Assembly: GCA_947168065.1 (NCBI GenBank)
Contig: CAMVKH010000001.1
Coordinates: 310,001-374,000 of the forward strand
Direction: 5' to 3'
Origin: an uncultured Bacteroidales bacterium
GTDB lineage: Bacteria; Bacteroidota; Bacteroidia; Bacteroidales; UBA932
Length of the DNA: 64,000 nucleotides
The position numbers were made by a program, and so were the translations under genes. Position 1 is the stretch's first letter. Each line of letters opens with the position of its first letter. The notes under the pieces are model-generated. The model was not told the origin of the DNA. It saw only the letters and a list, made by a program, of their open reading frames with translations, and did no database searches. Positions 18,001 through 24,225 of this stretch are shown here, piece by piece.

Positions 18001-18347
18001 GGAGCGCCTTCCTCTCTGACGACCGCTACAAAGGGGAAGTGGGCATCTATGAGGGTGCAGCCGAATTTGCGAAAGGCGTCTATCGTCCTTCTGAAAACAG
18101 TATGATGAACCAGAACTTCGAGTATTTCAACGCTCCTTCCCGCTGGGCCATCTACCAGCAGATCTTCAAGCGAAGCGGCGAGACGCCTTCCTTCGACAAG
18201 TTCCTCGAGTACGATGCGGTGAACCGGTCGGCCGCCAAGAAAGCCTCCGAGTCAGCTCGTCCTCCCTACAGGGAGGCCGGCAGCGGACACTTCGTTCCCA
18301 CGGCGCCACCGGTCATTTCCGATGCGCCCCGAAGGGTTGACAAATAA
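15066..18347 (+). CDS. BACON4/LRR/thioredoxin-like/M64 metallopeptidase lipoprotein (2)
   Basis: The product has 1093 residues and lies 23 bases after its paralogue, probably cotranscribed. It has a lipoprotein signal (SILLLAGC), four BACON domains (about 22-378) that are recent tandem copies even at DNA level, a leucine-rich-like region (about 380-570), a thioredoxin-like domain with WAPWCPFS (Cys635, Ser638) and an M64 domain with HELGGHGIAFLADEY (His926, His931). It lacks the Big2 domain of the first copy. It also carries about 40 extra C-terminal residues after the shared EYDAVNR end. Their DNA contains the palindrome CCTCCCT-AC-AGGGAGG (18261-18276), so the original stop appears to have been lost to a repeat insertion. 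Confidence 0.88.
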   Translation: MKRFFAFLCCVSILLLAGCHEDPYLTVSPSNLAFGQEGGSQTVQVSANYAWTASVSGSGFKISPSSGEGAGTVTVTASAANSSDEVSGSISFQSEGLSASVALRQEARSTITVGNVSKVPAEGGTVTVDIQYNTAFDVEIESAAQSWISYAGTKSLSSGKLTFDVKANDSPDSRTGKVTVKDKSGKVSPITLTFEQEEKKVITVGETTTIPAAGGTYSVDVQYNTDFTVEVEKSAESWITFVQTKALKSGKLEFSVKANETYDKRTGKVTVKDKSGKLSPITLTFEQEENKGVKVGQANTIPAEGGTFTVDVQYNTDFTVEVEKSAQSWITFVQTKALKSGKLEFSIKANDGRQRSGKVSLKDKTSKAALVEFTLVQDGISVLRKAQIILDDFYDKLDGKNWKDPWIAGKHYPGLDYDDIKGKVSLYFNMEGMKGRIPESIGELGELIYNFQIYNEPGLTGPLPDSFRKLTALESISLAGTGMTSLPDLFADMKSLKQVVIVNNDEMKGTLPYSIQSPALTYLEISGTRLTGSLPAYWAGLGTGHYSFFNNCLSGTIPKEYLEIGDAQINLQNMLWQKEGYGFDISNIDIKGYAGWPTAAIENKPIEDLDGNLFTYMDVIRNNRYTVFVSWAPWCPFSKELMPQLKDYYDLYQQDGLEVIATVMLTSTGGVWNDREGQVKEIAAKGYGKWYNFYWQAAEQYMYIPKTPAVEVYDSEGYILFSNIAQYPDPVRKRFGRNATTELIPFLETLFGPAEVEDLYASKDYSKDGEVMTLQKATVGKGIDIVFMGDGYTDKDMGKGGLYETLMNQSMEEFFAIEPYKSFRNRFNVYAVKVVSKNGRIGEGYETALATQFGNGSEVYGDYERCVSYAKKVPSITGRDNLAIAVLVNTRRHAGMASLDPSTQSGIAFLSTNGNDPELFGSTLRHELGGHGIAFLADEYVSNNNAAPAELVTQFNELYEKYGWYANVDFTKDPKKVRWSAFLSDDRYKGEVGIYEGAAEFAKGVYRPSENSMMNQNFEYFNAPSRWAIYQQIFKRSGETPSFDKFLEYDAVNRSAAKKASESARPPYREAGSGHFVPTAPPVISDAPRRVDK

Positions 18348-18361
18348 AGTGAGTAAGCCGC

Positions 18362-19180
18362 TCAACGGCTGAAATGCAGATAGACGGCGGCTGTGGCGAC
18401 CACGGCCGCCGTTTCTATGCGCAACCGGCTGTCGCCCAGCGACACCGGTTGCCACCCGCGCTCCAGCGCCAATGCCACCTCAGCCCGCGAGAAGTCCCCT
18501 TCAGGACCAATCATGATTGTTATACTGGGGCTCTGCCCCAAACCCCGCCGCTCCGACCTGCCATCACACAAGCCTACACTACGGTCTCCGCTATCGCCTG
18601 ATGGCGATTCTTCCCCGCTTTCAAAGGCGGGCTGGGAAAGGCCTGCCGCAAGCGCCTCCTTGATATCGATTTTGCCGGTGGCCTCGTCACAGTAGCAAAT
18701 GAGTTTCAGGCCTTCGTGGTCCTGCCGGAGGAACTCGGTGACGGTCAGGGCTTCGTCGAGTTCGGGGATGGCGCCCTTGTGCGACTGTTTGGCGGCGGCT
18801 ACGATCAGGCGCTCGATGCGCTCTCTTTTGAAGACGCGGCGCTCGGAGTAGTCGCCGAAGAGGGGCGTGATGCGGTCGACCCCGATTTCCGTGGCCTTTT
18901 CGGCGAACCATTCGAAACGGTCGATGTTCTTGGGCGGGCAGACCGCCATATGGAGCCGGTAGTCGTGGCTGCCGTAGTTCTCGACCCATTCGTCCACGTC
19001 GAAAAGCACGCCGCGCGGGTCATCGTCCACAATCGTGCAGCGGTAGAGCATACCGTGACCGTCCACTACGTTGATCTGATCGCCGCGCCGATGGCGCAGC
19101 ACACGCACGCAATGCGCCGACTCGTCGGGATCGAGCACCCGTCCGCCGCTGGATATGTTTTTTGAATAGAATAGTTCCAT
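18362..19180 (-). CDS. rsmE: 16S rRNA (uracil-1498-N3)-methyltransferase with in-frame insertion
   Basis: The product has 272 residues from ATG 19180 (MELFYSKN); normal RsmE is about 235-245. It methylates N3 of U1498 of 16S rRNA with SAM. RVLRHRRGDQINVVDG marks the N-terminal PUA-like domain; ITIMIGPEGDFS and LGDSRLRIETAAVVA mark the SPOUT knot with the SAM site. About 35 extra Gly/Ser/Arg-rich residues sit directly before the IGPEG motif and are encoded by DNA full of palindromes (18526-18631), so a repeat element seems to have entered in frame. It is convergent with the M64 gene (14-base gap) and divergent from the acyltransferase gene. Confidence 0.93.
   Translation of the reverse strand: MELFYSKNISSGGRVLDPDESAHCVRVLRHRRGDQINVVDGHGMLYRCTIVDDDPRGVLFDVDEWVENYGSHDYRLHMAVCPPKNIDRFEWFAEKATEIGVDRITPLFGDYSERRVFKRERIERLIVAAAKQSHKGAIPELDEALTVTEFLRQDHEGLKLICYCDEATGKIDIKEALAAGLSQPAFESGEESPSGDSGDRSVGLCDGRSERRGLGQSPSITIMIGPEGDFSRAEVALALERGWQPVSLGDSRLRIETAAVVATAAVYLHFSR
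18526..18631. repeat. Palindromic insertion inside rsmE
   Basis: Three hairpins lie close together: TGGGGC-TCT-GCCCCA (18526-18540), ATCGCC-TGAT-GGCGAT (18593-18608) and a stem of CCCGC with GCGGG (18614-18631) around TTTCAAAG. They fall exactly in the part of rsmE that is extra compared with the family. This resembles repeat elements that insert in frame into coding genes. I see no second copy in this window. Confidence 0.5.
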
Positions 19181-19186
19181 GCCTCG

Positions 19187-19217
19187 ACAAAGATACGGTT
19201 TTTTTGTCTTATCTTTG
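19187..19217. promoter_or_regulatory. Divergent promoter boxes of rsmE and the DUF5009 gene
   Basis: TATCTTTG occurs on the minus strand at 19194-19187 and on the plus strand at 19210-19217. Each is followed by exactly 6 bases and then the ATG (19180 and 19224). Both transcripts would therefore be leaderless or nearly so. No TTG lies at the ideal 20-base spacing for either. Confidence 0.55.
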
Positions 19218-19223
19218 TATGTT

Positions 19224-20396
19224 ATGACGCAAACCAAAACCCAACGATACGTCGCCCTCGACGTCCTGCGAGGCATGACGGTGGCCGGGATGATCCTGGT
19301 CAACAACCCCGGCTCCTGGAGCCACATCTTCCCTCCTTTGAAACATGCAGCCTGGATCGGCTGCACGCCGACCGACCTGGTGTTCCCCTTCTTCCTCTTC
19401 TGCGTCGGCGTGGCCATGGCCTTCTCCTTCGCCAAATATGGCGACGCGCTCAACAAGAAGAGCGCCTGGAAGCTCGTCAAGCGCGGCATCCTCATCTTCC
19501 TGGTGGGCCTGGGCCTCAACATGTTCCCCTTCTACCCCACCTCGCCGCACGATGCCGGCTGGACCTTCGGGCAGAACTGGGTGTACTGGCTCCAGCACGT
19601 GCGTATCTTCGGCGTGCTGCAGCGCATCGCGATGTGCTACGTCCTGGGCGGCTTCCTGGCCCTGATCCTCAAAAAGCCCAAGCGCATCCTCTGGGGCATT
19701 GCGGGCGTAACCTTCCTCCACTGGCTGATCCTCTACGTGTTCGGATCGGATCCCGGCTGGTCCACGCTCGAAGGCAATATCTCCGGCAAGATCGACATCG
19801 CGCTGCTGGGCGAGAATCACGTCTATCACGGCTACGGCATCCCCTTCGATCCGGAGGGATTGCTCGGAGCGATTTCCGGCGCGGGTACGGTGCTCCTGGG
19901 CTACTTCATCGGACAGATGATCCGGCACACGGACAACAAGACCGAAGCCGTGGCCAAACTCTACACCACGGCTGCCATCTGCCTGGCGCTGGGCTGCATT
20001 TGGAGCATCTGGCTGCCCATCAGCAAACCGCTCTGGACGGGTTCCTACGTGCTCTACGCGGGTGGTTGGGCCATCCTCTGCCTGGCTTTCTTCGTCTGGT
20101 TCATCGACGTCAAGGGAAAGGAAAAAGTGTTCCTGCCGTTCAAGGCCATGGGTATGAACCCGCTCTTCGCTTTCGTGATGGCGGGACTCACCGTCAAGAT
20201 CTTCGGCCGTATGATCCACTGGACGGCTGCCGACGGCAGCAACGTCACGCCCCTGGGCTGGTTCTACAAGCACTGCTGCGTGTCCATCTTCGGCAACAAC
20301 GAGTACGCCTCCCTTATGTATGCGATCTGCTACGTCGCCATCTTCCTGCTGATGGCCCTGTGGCTCTACCGCAAGAAGATCATCATCAAGCTCTAG
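19224..20396 (+). CDS. DUF5009/NagX-type membrane acyltransferase
   Basis: The product has 390 residues from ATG 19224, placed by the promoter box 6 bases upstream. It starts RYVALDVLRGMTVAGMILVN, the signature of the COG4299 family related to heparan-alpha-glucosaminide N-acetyltransferase. About 10-11 hydrophobic segments follow; GCTPTDLVFPFFLFCVGVAM and FLPFKAMGMNPLFAFV are typical of the family. Bacterial members are inner-membrane proteins thought to move acetyl groups onto amino sugars at the periplasmic side. An amino-sugar operon lies 23 kb away but not next to it. It is followed 7 bases later by a phosphoesterase gene. Confidence 0.87.
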   Translation: MTQTKTQRYVALDVLRGMTVAGMILVNNPGSWSHIFPPLKHAAWIGCTPTDLVFPFFLFCVGVAMAFSFAKYGDALNKKSAWKLVKRGILIFLVGLGLNMFPFYPTSPHDAGWTFGQNWVYWLQHVRIFGVLQRIAMCYVLGGFLALILKKPKRILWGIAGVTFLHWLILYVFGSDPGWSTLEGNISGKIDIALLGENHVYHGYGIPFDPEGLLGAISGAGTVLLGYFIGQMIRHTDNKTEAVAKLYTTAAICLALGCIWSIWLPISKPLWTGSYVLYAGGWAILCLAFFVWFIDVKGKEKVFLPFKAMGMNPLFAFVMAGLTVKIFGRMIHWTAADGSNVTPLGWFYKHCCVSIFGNNEYASLMYAICYVAIFLLMALWLYRKKIIIKL

Positions 20397-20403
20397 CGCA
20401 GAT

Positions 20404-20898
20404 ATGGCATATATCGGCCTGATTTCCGATACGCACGGATATTTCGACGAGAAGGTCCGCAAGTTCCTCGAACCGGTCGACGTGGTATGGCATGCCGGCG
20501 ACTTCGGAAACGAAGCCACCCTGTCGGAAATCGCCACTTTCAAACCCCTGGTCTGCGTCCACGGCAACTGCGACGGCTACGACGTCCGCGACTTCGCCCG
20601 CGCAAGCCAGTTCTTCGAGCAGGACGGAATGACCGTGCTGATGACCCACATCGGCGGCTACCCGGACCACTATGACTACCGCGCCCTGCGCCTGATCGAG
20701 GCCTACCGGCCAAAGGTCTTCGTCTGCGGCCACTCCCATATCCTGAAAGTGGTCCACGACAAGCACTACGACATGATGGTCCTTAACCCCGGCGCCTGCG
20801 GCCTCCAGGGCTTCCACCTCGTCAGGACCGCCCTTCGCTTCCGCATCGAAGACGGCAAGCTGAAAGACATGGAAGTCGGCGAATGGCCCCGCCAATAG
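20404..20898 (+). CDS. YfcE/MJ0936-type metallophosphoesterase
   Basis: The product has 164 residues, normal for the family. The motifs are in order: ISDTHG (Asp and His metal ligands), WHAGDFGN, VHGNCDG (Asn/Asp), MTHIGG (His) and CGHSH (the last two His ligands). All dinuclear metal ligands are present, so it should be an active cytoplasmic phosphodiesterase or phosphatase. The physiological substrate is not known. It starts 7 bases after the acyltransferase gene, and the first 86-bp palindrome begins 31 bases after its stop. Confidence 0.93.
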   Translation: MAYIGLISDTHGYFDEKVRKFLEPVDVVWHAGDFGNEATLSEIATFKPLVCVHGNCDGYDVRDFARASQFFEQDGMTVLMTHIGGYPDHYDYRALRLIEAYRPKVFVCGHSHILKVVHDKHYDMMVLNPGACGLQGFHLVRTALRFRIEDGKLKDMEVGEWPRQ

Positions 20899-20929
20899 CT
20901 TCTAACGATATCCCCCGCCCCATCCAGGT

Positions 20930-21015
20930 GCGCCCAATGGCGGAAAAAAGGGTCCATTGGGAGCATTTTCGGCCGTTTTTGCTCCCAATGGAAGGAAAAA
21001 CACGCCATTGGGCGC
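20930..21015 (+). repeat. 86-bp double-palindrome repeat, copy A
   Basis: Outer arms GCGCCCAATGGC and GCCATTGGGCGC enclose inner arms TCCATTGGGAGCA and GCTCCCAATGGA, so the unit folds as nested hairpins with four copies of CCCAATGG. Read in reverse complement it equals copy B (24051-24136) at 85 of 86 positions, the difference being in the central spacer. It lies between two convergent genes, where transcripts of both could form the hairpin. It looks like a REP/BIME-type element mobilised by the RAYT at 23090-23968. Confidence 0.85.
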
Positions 21016-21024
21016 ACCGCATGC

Positions 21025-21627
21025 CTAAGGATAATCCGGATCCGGCCGCCCGGGAGGGACATAGATATAGTATAATCCACCTTGTTGGGGAATGGCTTTG
21101 CCCGCCAGCCCGTAATCGTTGTGGAAGAAGACCGTACTGTATTTGATGATGTATTCGACCAGCGTGGAGGGCCGCTCGGACTCGAATGTTCGGGCCATGG
21201 ATGTCTTTACACGCCGCTCTGCCTCCCAATCCAATCGCGCCCTTCGGTCCCGGGGACTCATATATTCTTCAGGTATTTCAAGGATGGACGGCAACATGCC
21301 GCTGACCCGGTAGTAAGCCAAATCTCTTTCATAATAGGTGTTTACGTTTTTCATCGAAGCGTCATAAAGGCTGTCGATGTCATGGATTATCCCGCTCAAA
21401 ACCGTCAGCGTAACGCCGTCGCCGGCGCTGTACTGCGTTAACCGTTGCAGGCTGTCGGCTTCAGAGCCGGATAGAATCCCGTCACGCAATGCGTTCCGGA
21501 TGAACAGGTCGGTCTCCTCTCGGAGCCTGTCCTCTTGCATGGCCAACGAGTCCCGGCCCTGGCCGTTGACGGCCAAAGGTACAGTGGCAATGATGAGCGC
21601 AATCGCAGTATGAAAGAAAGGTTTCAC
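21025..21627 (-). CDS. Secreted protein of unknown function
   Basis: The product has 200 residues. An N-terminal signal peptide (HTAIALIIATVPLAVNGQG) is followed by a soluble, charged, largely helical domain containing DSLQRL, TYYERDLAYYRVSGMLPSIL and RRARLDWEAERRV, and a Tyr/Pro-rich end (YYIYVPPGRPDPDYP). I do not recognise the family; it probably acts in the periplasm. The gene ends only 9 bases from repeat copy A and diverges from the DUF2975 gene, so the 121-bp gap to 21749 with its operators may also control it. Confidence 0.65.
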   Translation of the reverse strand: MKPFFHTAIALIIATVPLAVNGQGRDSLAMQEDRLREETDLFIRNALRDGILSGSEADSLQRLTQYSAGDGVTLTVLSGIIHDIDSLYDASMKNVNTYYERDLAYYRVSGMLPSILEIPEEYMSPRDRRARLDWEAERRVKTSMARTFESERPSTLVEYIIKYSTVFFHNDYGLAGKAIPQQGGLYYIYVPPGRPDPDYP

Positions 21628-21659
21628 GTCCTCTCATTCTACCAACGACTATGCCAAAC

Positions 21660-21713
21660 TTACGATTTTCGTAAAATTAATTTATGAAATTCATAAAATT
21701 GGTATTATCTTTG
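21660..21713 (+). promoter_or_regulatory. Tandem operators and promoter of the DUF2975-HTH pair
   Basis: Two palindromes share one form: TTACGA-TTT-TCGTAA (21660-21674) and TTATGA-AAT-TCATAA (21682-21696, extended to TTTATGA/TCATAAA). Their centres are 22 bases apart, two helical turns. TATCTTTG follows at 21706-21713, and ATG 21749 is 35 bases later. The second palindrome sits where the -33 element should be, so a bound repressor would block the promoter. The HTH protein of the operon is the obvious candidate. Confidence 0.7.
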
Positions 21714-21748
21714 CCGCTGCATTCAGCCGAATAATAAAAACATAGATT

Positions 21749-22225
21749 ATGAAAAATCCAACCCAAAGAAGCATCAAGTGGCTTTCCGTCGCCATCTTGT
21801 TTTTTGCGACGCTCAGCGTCGTGTTCATCTATTTTCAAATGATCAACCAATTGTGGCTGAATCCGGAGCCGCAGCGCGTTGTCTGGAATCCGGACAAACT
21901 TGCCTGGCAGATCTTCATCATTGCAGGCCGGTTCATCGGCGTAACCATTCTTTATTTATTATGCGTAATCTTCCTGGTCCGCACGAACCGGTCTTTGAAA
22001 AATGGCGTAATCTTCCCCAAGTCCAACATCGCCCTCATCCGCTGGGCGGCGCTGGTTACCGTGCTTGTGACCTTCGTCCGTTCCAATTACGCCGATGTGA
22101 TGCAAGGCGGCACGAACTCCGTGCTCGACAGCAACACGCTCTTTGTTCCCTTGGCCGTCCTCCTCTTCGCCGGACTCTACAAGATGGCCTACCTCACCGC
22201 CAAAGACAGCAACCTTGCGATATGA
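21749..22225 (+). CDS. DUF2975 family membrane protein
   Basis: The product has 158 residues with four hydrophobic segments (about 14-34, 56-78, 98-116 and 132-150). It matches the DUF2975 layout, small four-helix inner-membrane proteins almost always encoded just before a short Cro/CI-type regulator, as here (4-base ATGA overlap). The function of the family is not established; by analogy with such pairs the membrane protein may sense a signal or modulate the regulator. It lies behind tandem operators. Confidence 0.82.
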   Translation: MKNPTQRSIKWLSVAILFFATLSVVFIYFQMINQLWLNPEPQRVVWNPDKLAWQIFIIAGRFIGVTILYLLCVIFLVRTNRSLKNGVIFPKSNIALIRWAALVTVLVTFVRSNYADVMQGGTNSVLDSNTLFVPLAVLLFAGLYKMAYLTAKDSNLAI

Positions 22226-22464
22226 TCCTCGTCAACCTCGACAAAATGCTCTGGGAGCGCCACATGAAACTCTCGGAGCTCTCTGAGAAGATCGGCATTT
22301 CGATGACCAATCTTTCGCTGCTCAAAACCGGCAAGGGCCGCGCCATCCGTTTCACCACGCTCAACAAACTCTGCAAAGTGTTGGACTGTCTCCCAGGCGA
22401 CATCCTGGACTACCAGCCCGACCCCGAAGGTGTAGAGATGGAAGATGACATCTTCTCCGAATAA
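22222..22464 (+). CDS. Small Cro/CI (YozG-like) HTH regulator
   Basis: The product has 80 residues starting at ATG 22222, overlapping the DUF2975 stop. Nearly the whole protein is one helix-turn-helix domain: KLSELSEKIGISMTNLSLLKTGKGRAIRFTTLNKLCKVLDCLPGDIL is divided here as turn residues KIGIS, recognition helix MTNLSLLKTGK and core LNKLCKVLDC. It has an acidic tail. As a dimer it would fit the two 6-3-6 palindromes before the operon, giving autorepression. An ECF-type promoter motif starts only 4 bases after its stop. Confidence 0.9.
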   Translation: MILVNLDKMLWERHMKLSELSEKIGISMTNLSLLKTGKGRAIRFTTLNKLCKVLDCLPGDILDYQPDPEGVEMEDDIFSE

Positions 22465-22467
22465 TTG

Positions 22468-22497
22468 ACGCAACGTTTGCCGGGCAGTTGCATCTAT
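22468..22497 (+). promoter_or_regulatory. ECF-type promoter motif before the broken barrel gene
   Basis: ACGCAACGTTTG starts at 22468 and CATCTAT lies at 22491-22497 (offset 23), 19 bases before ATG 22517. It closely matches the site before the third sigma factor gene (53958-53928, minus strand). Confidence 0.6.
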
Positions 22498-22516
22498 ATA
22501 GTGAAACACTTGCATC

Positions 22517-23083
22517 ATGAAACACAATCAGATTCTCTTCGGTCTTCTGACCGTCACGCTCCTGCTGGGAGCAACGATCTCCGGCTCTGCGCAGGACAAA
22601 GGGCATTTTCAAGGAAACCTCAAAGGCAGCGCCCTCCCCGGCATCTACTGGGACCCCCATTTCACGGCCGACATCTCCCTCGGCTGGCGATTCAACGAAA
22701 AGCGCTTCCTCGGCATAGGGACCGGATACCACTGGATCAGGTAGTGGGATGATTCCGAACCTAACCGCTCGAATGGCTTTGTGCCGGCCATCCCCCTCTT
22801 TGCAGACTACCTCCGGTATTATCCGTTCGCCAAACATCCCCGCAACGCATTCTATCTGGGATTGGAAACCGGCGGTGCCTGCTATTTGGATGAATTGCCG
22901 CTTAAGGGCCAAACCAAGCGGCTGTTCCCCTACCTGAACGGCAAGCTGGGCTTCGATTTCAGCATCTACAAGAACCTCGGCGTCAACATCGGCTGTAACC
23001 TCATCTGGGGCTGCTATCATGGAATGACGATGACTGGCGGCGGCGGTCACGGCATCGCCCTCACTGCCGGCTTCAGGTTCTAA
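22517..23083 (+). pseudogene. Outer-membrane beta-barrel-like protein interrupted by an amber codon
   Basis: The frame begins with a signal peptide (LLTVTLLLGATISGSAQ) and reads 75 residues to TAG at 22742-22744, then continues in the same frame (WDDSEPNRSNGF...) to a stop at 23081-23083. Without the TAG the product would be 188 residues, with alternating aromatic strands (ADISLGWRF, KRFLGIGTGY, LNGKLGFDFS, LGVNIGCNLIWG) and a terminal Phe (LTAGFRF), typical of small eight-stranded porin-family barrels. One substitution therefore separates it from an intact gene; recent inactivation, suppression and a sequence error are all possible. Confidence 0.75.
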
Positions 23084-23089
23084 CGCTAT

Positions 23090-23968
23090 TCATGCGTCCA
23101 ACAGGCGGGCGGCGGCATCGTAGGTGAGGCCGGCGACGCGGGCGAGTTGATGGACATTGGAAGAGAACCGGAAGCGCAACTGTCGGAGGATTTCGCTCTT
23201 TTGAGAATCCGTCAGCTCTTCGAATGCCTGTTTTTGAAACAGACTCCGGCAGAGATTAGGGATGGCAGCAAGGACAAGTTGATCTTTGAAAGACGGCATC
23301 GCGTCCTCTGTGCTTTTTAAACGCAGCTTCGCTTTGGAAGATGTCCGCAGGAAATAATCCATTCGTTTGGCTGTCCGAAAGATACGCTCAACGTAATCAA
23401 TCCTTACATAAGAAGCAGGCAGTACATATCCGTCATCACCCAGCAGCCAATGGCCTGGCAGTCTGGTCTTGGTATGGAGCGTCTTTCTGCGGGCTCTCTC
23501 CGAAAGGGAGTCCAGACGATTTCCTTTGGGTCGGGAAGGGTTGAAGAAGATGTCGCCGCTGCCCCAGGGATACTGTGTCGGCTGAAGGCAGATGTTTGCG
23601 GCGACGGGATTCATCTGGACATAGGCGATGGCCCTTTCCGGAGATTCGTCTTCCATGGGAATGAATTGAACGTCCTGATTATTGTCCTTCAATAACTTAA
23701 TGATACCGTATCTGAGGTGAAGATGCTTGGAATGCCGCCGTTTGAACTCATTGATAAAGCGCTCCGCATCGGTCTTCGTCGCCAAAAGGACGAAATGAAC
23801 GTGATTGGACATCAGGACAAACGCCAGGACAAACACCGGCAACTCGGCAGCCAGCGCCGCTACAAGATTCATCCCAACACAATAGTCAGATTCTTTAGGA
23901 AACCAAAGACCATCCTCCAGATGATCCGTGGTTACAAGCCAGATTTCTACCGCCTCATTCATACACAT
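23090..23968 (-). CDS. REP-associated tyrosine (Y1/HUH) transposase, RAYT 2
   Basis: The product has 292 residues. LMSNHVHFVLLATKTDAERF (about 52-71) contains the HUH metal-binding pair in its usual setting (MxNHxH), and the region VQMNPVAANICLQPTQYPWGS matches the conserved core of RAYT and IS200-like enzymes. RIFRTAKRMDYFLRTSSK is in the C-terminal part. The gene starts 83 bases from repeat copy B and is transcribed away from it; copy A lies 2.1 kb beyond its end in inverted orientation. This arrangement is typical of a RAYT with its REP pair. A promoter with ideal spacing lies at 24001-24031 (minus). No insertion-sequence ends or target duplication were seen. Confidence 0.85.
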   Translation of the reverse strand: MCMNEAVEIWLVTTDHLEDGLWFPKESDYCVGMNLVAALAAELPVFVLAFVLMSNHVHFVLLATKTDAERFINEFKRRHSKHLHLRYGIIKLLKDNNQDVQFIPMEDESPERAIAYVQMNPVAANICLQPTQYPWGSGDIFFNPSRPKGNRLDSLSERARRKTLHTKTRLPGHWLLGDDGYVLPASYVRIDYVERIFRTAKRMDYFLRTSSKAKLRLKSTEDAMPSFKDQLVLAAIPNLCRSLFQKQAFEELTDSQKSEILRQLRFRFSSNVHQLARVAGLTYDAAARLLDA

Positions 23969-24000
23969 AAACGCCCAGCCTCAATGCTCAGGTCGCAGGA

Positions 24001-24031
24001 CAAAGATAATATCGGATCGAAGGTTTTCCAA
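24001..24031 (-). promoter_or_regulatory. Promoter of RAYT 2
   Basis: On the minus strand TTG (24031-24029), a 20-base spacer and TATCTTTG (24008-24001) match the Bacteroidota pattern; ATG 23968 is 32 bases downstream. Confidence 0.65.
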
Positions 24032-24050
24032 ACAAAAAAAGCATTCAGGT

Positions 24051-24136
24051 GCGCCCAATGGCGTGTTTTTCCTTCCATTGGGAGCAAAAACGGCTGAAAA
24101 TGCTCCCAATGGACCCTTTTTTCCGCCATTGGGCGC
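24051..24136 (-). repeat. 86-bp double-palindrome repeat, copy B
   Basis: Reverse complement of copy A (20930-21015) with one mismatch in the central spacer (GGCTG for GGCCG). It has the same nested arms. Both copies are also preceded on the plus strand by CATYCAGGT, so the left flank is shared in direct orientation while the core is inverted. It lies between the RAYT promoter and the S9 peptidase gene. Confidence 0.85.
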
Positions 24137-24225
24137 AGCGGGCGGCTGGAGATGCGGAACGAGGAATAGGATGTGAATTATTTTCGTAACTTTACAACGT
24201 TATTCCGAATGAAATCACCGAAAAT

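Noticed and set aside
20930..24136. Composite transposon bounded by the 86-bp repeats
   Set aside because: The repeats lack insertion-sequence structure, no target duplication is visible, and an HUH transposase of the RAYT type does not usually move such units; a REP/RAYT explanation is better.
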